DNA from: Sabethes cyaneus
Lineage: Eukaryota; Arthropoda; Insecta; Diptera; Culicidae
Length of the DNA stretch: 64,000 bases
NCBI RefSeq assembly: GCF_943734655.1
Contig: NC_071355.1
Coordinates: 238,648,027 to 238,712,026 of the forward strand
Direction of reading: 5' to 3'
Shown: one piece after another, positions 45,305-57,284 of the stretch
Numbering within the stretch: the first letter of the stretch is position 1
How the letters are laid out: each line of letters starts with the position of its first letter
The notes under the pieces: model-generated
The model's input: only the letters and a program-made list of their open reading frames with translations
What the model was told of the DNA's origin: nothing
Databases searched by the model: none
Translations under genes and position numbers: made by a program

Positions 45305-46600
45305 GAGTGGTTTCTGTATGATATCCGATAGCTTGTCGTGGAATCGACGTAGCTCTACGCTGCAATTACGTCGTTCTTTTTTGCGTCCAGTCGTTAGGGT
45401 GCCGCTGGATGGAGGGTGGAGATCCAGCATCTGCTGCGAGCATTTTGTTCGCATTTGTAATATGTATACGTCGTTTGAAAAAAGAAGCACCCCTGGATGG
45501 GAAGGAACTCCGGTGCATGGAATGTAGTGTGCGGAGGAAAATCATGGGAGCTACCTGCTGCTGTACCGTTTAGGCTGTACACATCTATAATGTCATTTTC
45601 ACATTCGTTCTTGAGACTTTGGTTACGTAAAAAAGTCATCCGCATGAAATGTAACAAAAGCGCTTGAAGCAGCGCAACATCATGATGGTGACAGGGTGGT
45701 GTACTACAGCAGTAGGCCAGGCGTGTAGAATCAATAGTGCTGCTGGTGGGAACGATCGTCACCGGTTGCTACGGTGATCACTTTGTTACACAGGCAGAGT
45801 CGAGTCCGCCAGTCAGCCAGCCAGCCAGTGAAAGAATTATAAAAATACACATTTCGCATTTTTATAGGTGTTATATATTCGCTAAAGTCGATTGTCGCTA
45901 CCGTAGCGTTGAAGCGCATCTCGGCAGCAGCGGCCAGCCAGGAGTCACACCAGCGTAACAGAAAATAATATCCATTCGATCTATAGGGAAAATTTTCACG
46001 TTTTTCACTGACTGCCAGCTGTTGCTGTTGTTGTGGTTGGTTGTGTAAAGTCCAACGACAACAACAACAACAACAACAACAAGAGGGAAAAATGCAGGTG
46101 TAAAGGAGCTCAACCACTGAGCCGTGCTGCGCGGTGAGAATATGCACTTCTAGCTATCCGTCGTCTTCGTCTGTCAAGCGCAGACAAGTCAGTCGAGTAC
46201 TGGTGAGAGCGCGAAAAATTTCGCGAGTAATTTGGCTGTTTCCGAAAGTCGTCTCACTTTCCTGACTTCTGACCTATGATGGTGGGAAAAAGTGTCTGCT
46301 AATTAGTTTTGAATTATGTATTTAATTCTCTTTCGGTGTATGCGCCAGTTTGGGAGGTGATTATTGTAACGTTTTCTTTCTCGGTGCGATAATCGTTTGT
46401 GTCGAATTTATTATTACCATTTCACAACCGGCAGTGAACATGACGTTAACTTCATTTTTTAGTTGAATAATGTGACTAGAAAAAGGACAATGAGCAATAC
46501 GAGTCATGCACTGATTTATAATCAGCTTGATAATGAAAAAAAACCCGCAAAATAACCATTGAAGGCATTTTTATGATGAAATTGTTTTATTTTTAGAAAC
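45305..46600 (+). other. 5' part of intron after 45245 exon, with CAA microsatellite
   Basis: GC-balanced sequence without recognised transposons up to about 46250. A (CAA)n run lies at 46051-46082, preceded by its near complement TTGCTGTTGTTGTGG (about 46020), so the two can pair. Frames at 45394-45762 and 45731-46147 (minus) are composition artefacts of this tract. Such low-repeat first-intron sequence is a plausible place for regulatory elements. Confidence 0.4.
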
Positions 46601-48420
46601 TGTCATGTATGGAAAAACGTCATGGGAGAAACAACACACCTGAAACTGCCACTGTATTGGGAGTCGACTTATCACGCTTTGACTCTGCACAGTATTTGGC
46701 ATGTTTTGCAAAAATAAACTCACAACAAAGTTTGTGGTTCCTCTTACCTTTCGGCGATCCAAACATATCAATGTAACCACTTGTTCTGATTCGCACTGGA
46801 AACGTTACTCGAGTTCAATGGTATAAAACTAAAAATATGTAAAATAATCTGCTTTCTCTTGCCTGCAGGCACCCCTTGTGTCACATTAGTTGGGAACTGT
46901 AGAACGAGACAGTTTTCCCATACAAGAGAATCTCAAACTTCTGCCAAAATATGATGTCACAGCCATTATTTGGCAGATTTTCAACCGACACAGTAGCCAT
47001 TTGTTTTCCGCTACGATGTTTGAACATGACTTGACTCTCCAGGAAAAGAACATCTCTGTGGGGTGTGGGCGAGCGGTACAACACTGTTTATTTTACGGCT
47101 ATAAAATAAGAAAATTTCCCATTTTTCATGCATTCTGATGGCTGCAAATGATGTTTCGGTAGGTGGAAATGTAATCTTGATTCGTTAGTTGAGAATTTAA
47201 TAAGTTTTCTTTGTATTTTTTGGATGATAATGCGAAAGGTTTGTGTGATAGACACGACCGCATGGTTGACGTAAAACTGTGTTAGACAGTTTTGTCCAAG
47301 ATTTTGACCCCGCCCATGCCAAAGGGAAGGAAATACTAATCAAAACATCATCAATTTTCTGATCACTTAGAACACATTACAAGCGGTTAGCATTTTACCA
47401 TATTTTTGGAAGACTAGCTAGTTTATATTGCCAAAAACGCTTCCGTTTTGTAAAGTCAAAATCGTAAAATGCCAACTTTACCACTTTACTTTGAAAAATT
47501 TACAACTTTACTTTGAAAAATGATCTTTACCAAAAAAATTTAGCAGAAAATTCGAATTTTGAAAATTACTCCAAAGAAGATTGTAACTTAATTTTCAAAA
47601 GCGAGAAAGCCAATTCACTCCTCAAGCGCTCGTTTGTTTGTAGTTGCACCAATCATTATCGATTTGATGTCTGTGCTAGTAAAATAGCTTTTGTTTTGAT
47701 AGCAAATGCTCTGAAACTGACAATAACGAGGCATGGCATGACATTTGGCAGTTTTTCAATAGCGTGAACTAAAAATCAATTGGCTTCTTTATTGGAGTCG
47801 ATGTGTAAAATGCGGAGAAATTTTCCAATCGATTGGTACAAACATATTGAAAATCGATAAGGAAATCGCTAAATTATTAGCACTTAAATCCGAACTATAT
47901 TTCGCGGCGCTCACCTACCTTGCCATAAGATGTAGTCCTACATCAAAAGCTTTCCAAGAATACGGGTATACCGGTATACTCGTCGCCTCTGTAACCTATA
48001 GTCTCTGTACCTCAAATACAGGCTTTCCTTGAATCGAGAGAAGAGTGCCGGTAGGTAATGGGTTAACAAACTTTGTTACATGAATAATGAAAATGCCCCA
48101 AGTAGCAGTTTGGGCTTTATTATACGTATCTAGTGGCCATAATTTAGTCATGAAACCATAATAAGAGTACATTAAAACTTTTGTTGAGTTTTCCCGTGTT
48201 TGGGGTATTTTTTATCAATGCGACCGTTTGTGTTTGATCTATTGTGATATATCCCTCATTTTATTATAGCCATGTTGCCAAGAGGACCACTATTAGAAGT
48301 GATCGTCATTGTTTGACTAACAGCGTTTGCCTTGCCCGGTGATACACTTCGGATGAAGTGCACTACTGCCCTGGGAGTTGTTCTTCAAATATTAGAGGTT
48401 TCATGCAGCCCTCTGTTGAA
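46600..48420. other. Intronic AT-rich sequence, no gene seen
   Basis: Short frames at 46890-47138 (+), 47513-47767 (+) and 47847-48032 (+) have no recognised domain. A CTTTACTTTGAAAAAT phrase is duplicated at about 47484 and 47508. Confidence 0.35.
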
Positions 48421-48600
48421 GAACCTTAGTCTGGTGGTGGCAAGTGAGATTCCAACCCACACTCTCTCGGTTGGTACTCAAGTGTTTTTGCAATTAAACT
48501 ACCGCCCTACCCTTAGTTTTGGATAATCTTATATCTAATGTTTTTGCCATTCCATACACGCACACATACAATCCCCCACTGACGGTAATTATTTTTGTAT
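48420..48600 (-). repeat. tRNA-like SINE head (family B) and adjacent body
   Basis: Minus-strand reading of 48430-48510 gives GGGCGGTAGTTTAATTGCAA and GTGTGGGTTGGAATCTCACT, a tRNA-like A/B box arrangement. The wording ACCCACACTCTCTCGGTTGG is nearly the same as ACCCACACTCTTTCGGTTGG at 63474, so both belong to one SINE family. Confidence 0.6.
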
Positions 48601-49199
48601 GATAACCCGTTTTGCTTTGTCGTAAGCTTCAGGTGATAGCGCCTCGGGCAATGTCCTGTATAAATGCTTAAATCTTTCTTTGAAAGATCCAGAATTGTGT
48701 GAGTCATAGAAATGTGTTGGAAGATAAAACCGTTTTGACTGTCTAGCAATGAAATTGTTATTCCAATTTGATTTCACTTTCGTACATGTACATTTGTTGT
48801 GCATTTCGCCAACTTTAAAGTACTTAGAGCTGCTTGACTTTCATACATGATGCATATATTTGACTGTCTATAGTTCCTATGCAAGCATAGAGTTAAAAAT
48901 TCTAGAATTGCTTGTTTAGCTTGGAACACAGTTGGCCCACTGCGCATAGGAATTGACATGTCAACACGAAATATTCGAATAAAATTGTATTTTTTTGCCA
49001 TTCAGTCTTCATTATTGATAACAAGAGGATTAATACTAATAGCTTTTAGAATACTGAGATGATCTGTAAGATAAAATTTAGAGAGGTTCATAAATCTTTT
49101 GATCCTCAGAGCACTTTTTTCAGTTTCTAATTGTATAAACTGATGCAATGGAAGCATATAAAGTACAGCAGCCAATGCTTTCGAAGGTGTACTTCTCAT
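48589..49199 (-). pseudogene. LINE C-terminal RT/RNase H fragment
   Basis: On the minus strand, frames from 49199 downwards read MRSTPSKALAAVLYMLPLHQ, the RT-to-RNase-H linker of I/LOA/R1-like LINEs. They then read RVDMSIPMRSGPTVFQAKQA and RQSNICIMYESQAALSTLKL, the RNase H core, where E of FQAE is replaced by K and D of SDSQAA by E. These substitutions and a frame break make it inactive. A further minus frame (48589-48804) may be the eroded C-terminus. Confidence 0.7.
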
Positions 49200-50400
49200 T
49201 GCATCTCATTGAGAAAGTGGTTAGCCTTTGAAGTCTTTGAAGTCTGTTTTTGGGTAACTGCTTTCGTTTTTAGTCACCAGACCAACGAAACATAGCTAAT
49301 CCTGGAACTCACAATCGCTACTCGGCCTAAAGGCTAAGACCAAAGTGTTGTATTTGTTTTTATCAGTATCGCTATAGAGTGAGCGGACTGTTTATCATCT
49401 GTGCTTAAGTATTGGTGTTTTCACCCTTTTTTCTTTTTATGCTTTTACTACTCTTCAACCATTTTCGCTCTAGAGCCAGGAAGTTCGTAGATAGGTTATA
49501 ATTTACCCTTTGTACAAGGGGTTTCATTACGTGCTTCGAGCAAGTACCATTCTTATAACCAGCCCTGATAAAGGCTTTATTGTTGGCAAATGCAGAATCC
49601 AGTATGGAAGAAAAATGTGACGTGGCTTGCGAATAAACTCATGTTATAGTCATTTAACATCGAATGGCCTGATTCGAACCCGCAATCATTCGCTTGTGAA
49701 GGCATGCTCGGAAATATTGAGGCTAATGTATGAGCAACTATGTCTAAATGTGCTCTCAGTCTTGCCTTTGTCTCTCAGTCTCAGGCTTTGTTTCTCAGTC
49801 ACTTGTACATCTATTATTGTAAAGAAAATTTTCTTAATGCAAGAAACGAAACCCTTTTTCTTGATTTGAATGTGTCTACTCCCTTCGTCAGCTCATCTCC
49901 CGTTGTCCCCAGCCACTTGTAAATTTGTCTTTTCGGTAGTCCTTATAAAGCGTGTTTTATGGATTTGAACCCTCCCCCAGCCACTTGTACAAGTGCTATC
50001 GTTCCAAATACAAGAAAAACACAGCTTTTTACCTATTTGAACCTTCCTATCCCTTTGAAGTGATTCCCCCCTTGTCAACTCTCATGCGCTAATTTTTTTT
50101 ATGTTAACGTGTGTGCCAAGTTTGATGAAGAACAGTCCAGGCGTTCCGGAGTTTCTCGTCTCTCCACATGTTGGCTCTCTTCCAGTCAGCTCTCCCTTCT
50201 GTCACTTAGATAATTATCCATCTGTTTGCTCTCTGAAAATCTATAACAGGAGAGAAACAAAGCCTTCTTTTCATGACCCCCCTCCCCGGCTTCTTGTCTC
50301 CCAGCTACTCGCGCAACTATAATCGATCTAAGTGCAAGAAAAACGCAACCCCTTTCATTTATTCGGACCTCCCACCTTGATAGCATGGACAGCAGCCTAG
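49200..50400. other. Repeat-rich sequence with degenerate 130-160-bp units
   Basis: Phrases such as CCAGCCACTTGTA (49911, 49978) and AAGAAAAACACAGC/AAGAAAAACGCAACC (50020, 50337) recur, suggesting a degenerate tandem family. A tRNA B-box-like GCGGGTTCGAATCAGG (minus strand, 49669-49686) marks a possible SINE fragment. No gene seen. Confidence 0.45.
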
Positions 50401-51095
50401 AGCCGAGGTGATTCGTGCTGTTTCAAGCAGTCGTCTCTATTCAACTCGATCTTGGGCCATTCGTCGCAAGTTTCCCAGTCTTCTCAAAAGCCATAAATCA
50501 CTTTCAACTTGGTAAAGCCATCTTGCATGTCGAGTCTTTGTGTTTCCGGTGCCGGTAGGGTTGTTGAAAAGAACTGTTGTCGTTGCTCTGTCGTCCGGCA
50601 TCCTTACAACGTGCCCGGCTCACCGTAGCCTACCGAATTTCGTTAGATGTAGATTGGAGTCTCTGGGATTCTCAAGCAGTGAAAGTATGTCGTGATTCAT
50701 ATACTTCTACCCTCGATGAAAATCATGCATCTCGTTTCGATACTCGCTGGTCGGAACACCGCCTGAAGAGTGATGTTGAACAGCATACTGGATAAGCTGT
50801 CACCTTGTCCCAACTCTCACCGAGTCTCGAAGGGACTCGAGTTTGTCCCGGAGACGTGCGAAACGCATCACTCGTTCCAATGTAGCTCTGATTAGTCAGG
50901 TCAGTTTATCCGGAAAACCGTTTTCGTGCATTATGTACCATAGCTGGTCTCGATGGACTGTATCGTATGTTACTTTGAAATCAATAAAGATGTGATCAGA
51001 GGACACGATGTACCCTCAACATTTCTGCAAGATCTGTCGGATGGAAAAAATCTGGTCGGTAGTTGCGCGAGCCCCATGAAGTACACCTGATAAAT
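50400..51095 (-). pseudogene. RTE/JAM1-like LINE fragment
   Basis: On the minus strand from about 51060, frames give TDQIFSIRQILQKC, then SDHIFIDFKVTYDTVHRDQL, then WYIMHENGFPDKLT and LIRATLERV. The C-terminal part reads RLRxAGHVVRMPDDRATTVL and FNNPTGTGNT at about 50570-50640. The order (palm motif A, then C-terminal domain) matches copies on the + strand, with an internal deletion. Confidence 0.75.
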
Positions 51096-51154
51096 TACAA
51101 TGTAAAATTACAATGAATAATGCAGTTATTACAATTTCCTATTTTTTTGCTACA

Positions 51155-51835
51155 ATGCACTATGGGCAAAAATGAGAGAAAAAACGGATGCAATTAAGAT
51201 ACGACATGCAGGCTGATAAAATATACGTGATCCTAAGTAAAATTTTCCGGAGAATCGCGTGGTGCCGACCCCTTTCCTGTCTGTCATTGAGAAGTGCCCC
51301 ATTTTGCTCATTTTCCCCTATTTTTAGTATTTTTCACCCTTATTGGACTGTTTCAAGCAAGGCTTTGAGAAAACAAAAGTTAAAAACTTAATAATTTTGT
51401 GTAAAAAAGTCCGCAGAATCGAATGGGGCTTATCTCATTTAGTTTGGAGCACAATATTTTTTTTTGGTTGAGCTCCCGTTATCAAACCGACCATACGACC
51501 AAACGGGAAATCAACCAAAAGAATTAATGTGCTCTAAAATAAATGAGATAAACCTTATTTGATTCTGCGGACTTTTTTACACAAAATTAGTAGATTTTCC
51601 GGTTTGTTTTCTCAAACCTTGCTTGAAATAATCCAATAAGGGTGAAAAATGTTAAAAAATAGGGGCAAATGTGCAAAATGGGGCACTTCCTGTTGACAAA
51701 CAGGAAAGGGGTGGGCACCACGCGATTCTCCGGAAAATTTTACGTAAGATCACCTATATTTTATAAGCCTGCAGGCCCTATCTTAATTGTGTCCGTTTTT
51801 TCTCTCGTTTTTGTCCATAGTCCAATGCCGTGATG
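51155..51835. mobile_element. Palindromic fold-back element, full copy
   Basis: Two arms of about 315 bases (51155-51475 and 51515-51835) are reverse complements around a 40-base centre. Shared phrases are CTTATTGGACTGTTTCAAGC, GCCCCATTTTGCTCATTTTC, GTCCGCAGAATCGAATGGGG and AAAAACGGATGCAATTAAGA. The outer ends are CACTATGGGCAAAAATGAGA and, on the other strand, GGACTATGGACAAAAACGAG. A single-arm copy is at 16735-17010. No coding content. Transcription through it would give a long hairpin RNA. Confidence 0.85.
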
Positions 51836-52264
51836 CGTAAAATTACTGATATTTACTGATAGTTATCAATAACGTGCTGAAACTACTGATAATTATCAGT
51901 AACAATTTTTAATTTTTATGGGAACTATCACCATAGGGACAATCCCACCTTTTGTCAACTTCCAGTGCTGATGTCAAGGAATATGTTTGCCAAGGTTGAT
52001 GGAGAACGGTCAAGGTGTTCTGGAGTTATGGCAGAACATCTAAACATTAATAGGTACATCTATATATGTAGATTTCCAAAAAAAAAAGATGTTTTAAAAC
52101 CAGTAGATTCATGACGAAAAAATTTGTAAGCGAAAAATATTCCGACCTTAAGGAGCAGAATGTACCATTTCACGGAAAATCTTTTCGCAGAAAGTACCAT
52201 TTCGCAGGGGTGACCCAACCGAAGAAAAGTAATAGAGGTCAGTATATCTAGAAAAATAAATAAA

Positions 52265-53125
52265 CCTAGATAGAGGTTATCTCTACGGGGGGCTGCCCCC
52301 CGCAGTGGTCGGCATTTCCGACGGCATTGACGTCTCGCGCTGAATCATCTAATATTACTATTGATAGTTTTTGGTGGTCTTGTTATTGATTAATGTTTTA
52401 TGAAAGAGTCTAAAATTTCCCGAGTTCGATTAGTTTTCGAGTTACGCAAAAATTTCTGTTTTATTTGTATGAGAGTCCTTATCCCCCTACCACCACAGGG
52501 GTGAGTGGTCTCAAACCATCATTAAAAAAATTCCTGTCTCCAAAACCCCTCACATACCACATTTGGTTCCATTTGCTTGATTACTTTTCGAGTTATGAGG
52601 AAATTTGTATTTCATTTGTATGGGAGCTCCCCCCCTCCTGAAGTAGAGAGAGGTTTCAATTCACCATAAAAAAATGCTTGTCTCCTAAAACACCCACATG
52701 TCAAATTTGGTTCCATTTGCTTGATTAGTTCTCGAGTTATGCAGAAATTTGTGTTTCATTTGTATGGGAGCCCCCCCTCTTAGTGGGGGGAGGGGCCTCT
52801 AGCCATCATAAGAACCAGTAGTTCAGTAGTTTTCGATTCTATAAGGAACATACGAGCAGACAGACAGAAATCCATTTTTATAGGTATAGATTTGTATTGG
52901 AGCCCCCCCCCCCCCTTAGTGGGGGGAGGGATCTAAACCATCATAGGAGCTTTCCCTGGCACCAAAAACCCCTGCATGCAAATTTTCACTCCGATCGGTT
53001 CAGTAGTTTTCGACTCTATAAGGAACATAGGGCATGTTCACGCCGATCGGTTCAGTTGTTTTCGATTCTATAAGGGACATAGGGACAGACAGACAGAAAT
53101 CCCTTTTTATAGGTATAGATTTGGC
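52265..53125 (+). repeat. Dispersed repeat with ~180-bp internal units
   Basis: ATTTGGTTCCATTTGCTTGA, GAGTTATG and TTTCATTTGTATGGGAGC recur at about 52560-52630 and 52710-52775, followed by C-runs and GTGGGGGGAGGG (about 52785 and 52918). The last third contains two near copies of CGGTTCAGT...TTTTCGA and of GGACAGACAGACAGAAATCC (52850s and 53090s) ending TTTATAGGTATAGAT. Widespread insect repeats have this layout. No protein is encoded. Confidence 0.7.
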
Positions 53126-53179
53126 GCTTGTGATCAAGATTGAAATTTCATGTGCTTGAAATCTCATTGAATTTTTTAC

Positions 53180-53350
53180 TGCTATGAATTTCTCAACACT
53201 GCTTCGTAGCTCGATCTCGTCGATAACGATGCCAGACAATAACCGTGCATCAAATGCGTTCTGGTGCAAAATGTGCTACGAATGTGCTCTCGCACCAAAT
53301 ACGAACCATTTGTAATAACAACATTTGCAGCAGATATTAAGCCTATTTTA
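53180..53350. repeat. Dispersed repeat, copy 2 (see 18640-18890)
   Basis: Matches 18730-18870 over about 130 bases in the same orientation, including AAAATGTGCTACGAATGTGC. The reading frames are not conserved between the two copies. Confidence 0.6.
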
Positions 53351-53354
53351 TTAG

Positions 53355-54280
53355 CTACGAATGTAGTTTTACGAATATTTTTTCTGTATTTTGTACAGAT
53401 ACTGATAGTTGTTGATTTTAGAAATCATATATTCCGCCCAATGTTTAGAACTAAGCTCTGATAAATGCCACAAGTTGCGATTCATTAATGAATTCTCCCC
53501 AAAAGCTACTGAAATTATTCGAAATGTTATTAGTATTTTTCTCTAGTTGTTCATAACAAAACTCGCTGGCATCACGCCCGGTCTGTTGTTGGCAATTCGT
53601 GTTTTCTGCTGACAAAATCGACAAAGAGACTCAATGACAGATGTAAACAATAAATCATCATTTTACCATCAATTTAAGCCAATATGTAGTTATTCAAATC
53701 GAATATATGCGATGCGCAAGATGATGCTGCATGGTCGATTAACTATGATCACAGGTTCATTCTAAATAGGAAAAATGTACGATGCCTGCCAAGATTTCTT
53801 ACACTTGAGATCCTTGAGTCCTCATCTTTTCCCAGCACAGATCGAGTTCGGACGGACGGTGTAAAGGCGACACTTTCTTTTGTTTGCACTTACTCGATCT
53901 GCTTTTCTTTCAACTCATGCGGTCAATCATCTGTCGGTAGTTTTGAATTTTTACCATCTTGTAATTAGGTAATTGGAAACGGATTGTTGCCCAATGCTCA
54001 GTTGTTCTGGGAGTTGACGAAAAAATTAAAATCGTTATTAGGAATGGAATTGGAATGTTGATAGTTGCATAAAAGTACATTTTGTTTCTTTTACCTATCC
54101 ATTCAAAGCAATATCTGAATTCCTCTTAATAACGGGCAGATCTCTGGTTTAATCCAACCCCAATTAAAACATCGAAAATAGAACCCCACCCCAAAGTAGT
54201 GCACTGCGAGTAGACAATATTTTCGCCTGAGAAGCACTTTGGCTCAGCTGCTGACTGACACTAATTGGCCTACTAAGTCA
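53355..54280. other. Intronic sequence, no gene seen
   Basis: No repeats or exons were recognised. From about 53830 the sequence looks unique, approaching the promoter block at 54280. Confidence 0.35.
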
Positions 54281-54821
54281 ATCATTATTAGCCCGCCCTA
54301 ATCCCCTCATTCGCAGTTGGCTCGGACTTGCGCGAAAACACCGACCGGTGTGCGCCGGTAAGTTTGCCAGCACTGCTCGATGCCGCAGCTGATTGAGCGA
54401 CGTCGACGACAGCGTCGCCGATGACTACTACGTCGGCTGACGTTGGTGGCTACTCAGCCACCCGCGTTGTCCATTTACCTCCAAGCAGCTTAAACCTTAC
54501 CTTCCAGCTGGATGGTATTGGTAAAAGATTTCCATTCAAAGCTCTCCTCCATGGCACGTCTCTTTCTCTCGTTTTATTTACTTCTTTTTATCCCCTTTCT
54601 TCTCCACCAACCAACCAGTATCGATTCCCCCCCAAGCCGCCAGCGACCTTTCTCTGCCGAATTCCCGTTCACAATCGTAGCGTAGTAATATGGCTCGGTA
54701 GCACAGCATAAGGTATCCCTCGCCGATGGAACCGATTCATAAGTGAGCCCGCAGTGCCCAAGTTCAGTTCGTTTTCGTAGGTTGTTGCCACTGTAGCAAG
54801 AGAAGCAAAAAAAAAAAAAAA
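54280..54821 (+). promoter_or_regulatory. Rtnl1: Putative promoter / 5' UTR of fourth Rtnl1 first exon
   Basis: GC-rich block (CGATGCCGCAGCTGATTGAG, CGACGTCGACGACAGCGTCG) with a perfect TCAGTTCGTT initiator-like sequence at 54764-54773, 58 bases before the ATG. A run of 15 A residues (54807-54821) directly abuts the start codon, forming an unusual A-only leader. The 96-codon frame at 54421-54711 is probably incidental. Confidence 0.5.
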
Positions 54822-54909
54822 ATGGTGAAACGTCAGAACTCCCGCTACTCCAATGGGAACGGAAATGCGTATCACAAGCAGCCAGTGGAATTGCCCCCGC
54901 GAGGACCAG
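54822..54909 (+). CDS. Rtnl1: Reticulon-like gene, alternative first exon (partial)
   Basis: A 29-codon exon plus one base, MVKRQNSRYSNGNGNAYHKQ then PVELPPRGP, ending at ACCAG|GTATTT. The phase equals that of the other first exons. The peptide is basic and Asn/Gly/Pro-rich, with no membrane segment, as expected for a short cytosolic N-terminus placed before a reticulon homology domain. Without splicing the frame continues GICCWG and stops soon after. Position (most 3' of the set), strand and phase support membership of the same gene. The protein name is inferred. Confidence 0.55.
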
Positions 54910-57245
54910 GTATTTGTTGTTGGGGTTGACTGGACGTAAAACGAAGAAGAGGATCGTGTTTGATTAGTAGACCAGAAGTTCGATGCTCTAATTGGCAACG
55001 TGTCATTTTTTGGAAGCAATCGAAAGCGTTTCTCAGATTGTTGCTCACCGCGATTTGATAACTCAGAGTTGGTTTAGGTGCCTGAACGGAGCTTATCAAA
55101 ACCAAACTATCATTTGGATTGTTGAAATGTTTGAAACTTGAAGCAGCTTTTGCTGCGGCTGAAACACTACATTCGCGCCACGGTTGCACTGCAGTGAATG
55201 GAAAAATCTCGGATTTCTGTCCGCAGACGCGGCCAGACGGGCGTGTAAATGTGTACGAAGTCTTGATGCGTGAAGAAGCTGTAACTTGGCACCAGGCAGC
55301 GAGCCGAACCAGCGATCCGGCCCTGTCCGTGGTCGGTCGATCGGATGGGTGGCCGACGAGGATGGGTGGTGTTGGCAAAAAGCAGCCAACAACCGAGTGC
55401 AGTGCAGTACAATATCACACCGCGTACCTACTTATCTGTTGTTTACGCTCTGCGAATTGCTTCTGCTGGCTTACTGGCTGGCTGGCTGGGAATCTTCACG
55501 AATCAGCAAAACCTGCCGCCGCATGGTGCCTTACATGTATGGGGAGGGTATGAACGTCGTCGTAGTCGCGTTGCATTGTGAGGAGGAAGGAATAAAGCTC
55601 TGCGTTGCCAACTGGCTGCCACGAGCGACGCGCGCAGATCGGCCAAACTTGTCAAGGTCCTTCGAGGGGCTTTTGTTTCTTCCACGCTGGCATGATTGTG
55701 CAGCAACAGCAGACAAGGACTACGGGAACCGGTGTCATTTGGAACTGGTTCGTAACAGTCAAAAGTTTTGGTTTCACTTTAGTTCTGCTTTTCGCAAATC
55801 GATCATCGACTTTATATTGAACGAAGATTGGAAAGGTTTAACTTTTCATATCACATTTAATTAGCTCGTTGTGCTGTTTTTTTTTAAAGTGATTGGCGAG
55901 ACGAGCACGTGTTAACGAAAGTGAAATGCGTTCACTTTTTTTTCTGTGTTCGCGCAGACACAAGAGCTCATAGAGAGGAGGTGTGTTTGATGCATTAATC
56001 ATTTCACTGATGATTGCCCCGCGTGCAATGTGTGCAATGAGACGTGGCTGGTTCTGTGGGTTAAATACATTCGATTTTGATTGGCTTTTAAACTGGGCGA
56101 GCTCTTGAACGGATCGGACTTTCGCATCCGCAGTTCAGGGTGGCTGAACGAGTATTTTACGATCCCAGTTGAATGATTGGCCTGGTTAAGTAACATCAGT
56201 CTGAACCTGGAGGCTTATTTACAACCTTGTGTGTTATTTTCACTCAGAAATAAAACAAATTAAAAACTGATTTAGCGCATCGTTGGGTTCAAGTGCCGTA
56301 ACTTAAATTGAAAACCTATTCAACGGTGTATTATGCTCCAATATTGGTCGAGTAAAACCTGCCATAAATGACGAGATCTACGGGAGTTTAATTCGATTTT
56401 ATTGTTTTATGGGAACAAAGTAGTTAACATTAATTTTTTATCACAGACAAAATCGACTATGATGAATGAATTCTTCGAAAAAATGATCAGGGGAATTTCT
56501 CATGTCAACATGATAAAAGGTGTTGATAAAATTATGAAAGATTGCAAATCCTTCCTTTTATTCGGCGCATGGAAAATCCATCGCTACCTATAATTGAACA
56601 ATTGGGTAAATGACCAGCGTAACTCAACACATACGAAGGATACGAAGCGAACGCAATAGTGGCTCGTGGCATTTTAGTGAACGATCTACTTGAGATAGTG
56701 AGCTGGGTTTAAAGACTACTTCTTAAAGACAGACAGGCTCTATAAGTTTTCTCACTTATTTTGAAATTAGTTGAAATTTAAAATTTGCACCTATTCGACT
56801 TGGTGAATGAAAAACAAATTTAAACCCTAAACATTTCAGTGCTGTGCGGAACAAATTCGGCCTATAAAATGATGGTTTTAAAAAGTTATGTACTTTTTTC
56901 TCGTTAACTAAACAATGCAGCATTGGAACAAACTTTTCTTTTATTGTTTTGTTAGTAGACGACAGCTCGGTCTCAGTATCTCCAAATGCATTCATTGTTT
57001 TGATGACAAAACAAGGAATGTTTTGTTAGGATTCCAATAATGATATGGTCTTTGTTAACGGAACCACTAAGTTTTCCATTCCTTCATTCCTTTCTGCCTT
57101 TCTTCTCTCAAACAGCGTTGCATTTCCTTTTTCCGTTAACGGCTTTTACTACCTCGTGATTTTCTTCTGTTCATTAACTCTGTTTTTCCTTATTGGATTA
57201 TTTTTCCTGTTTAGTCGATCACATTTCCCTTTTCATTTGCCATTT
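54910..57245 (+). other. Intron after the 54822 exon, GC-richer first kilobase
   Basis: The first 950 bases are GC-rich and free of recognised transposons, with overlapping open frames on both strands (for example 55119-55553 and 55286-55864 +, 54872-55378 -). These have no start context, no domain and no conserved feature, and are most simply explained by composition. GGCTGGCTGGCTGGG (about 55479) is a short tandem repeat. After 55860 AT content rises and no gene is seen. Confidence 0.4.
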
Positions 57246-57249
57246 ATTT

Positions 57250-57280
57250 TTCTAGCTTAGCTTAGCTTAGCTTAGGTAGA
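57250..57280. repeat. (TAGCT)n short tandem repeat
   Basis: CTAGCTTAGCTTAGCTTAGCTTAGG: four to five TTAGC pentamers, followed by GTAGACTGCCAGTAGCGGCA. Such pentamer tails end many mosquito retroposons, but no adjoining LINE or SINE head was recognised. Confidence 0.7.
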
Positions 57281-57284
57281 CTGC

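Noticed and set aside
45394..46147. Minus-strand 122- and 138-codon ORFs
   Set aside because: They run through a trinucleotide repeat and promoter-proximal sequence with no recognisable domain or splice sites.
55119..55864. 144- and 192-codon overlapping ORFs after the 54822 exon
   Set aside because: Three or more frames are open on both strands in GC-rich intron, with no domain, no start context and no splice logic.
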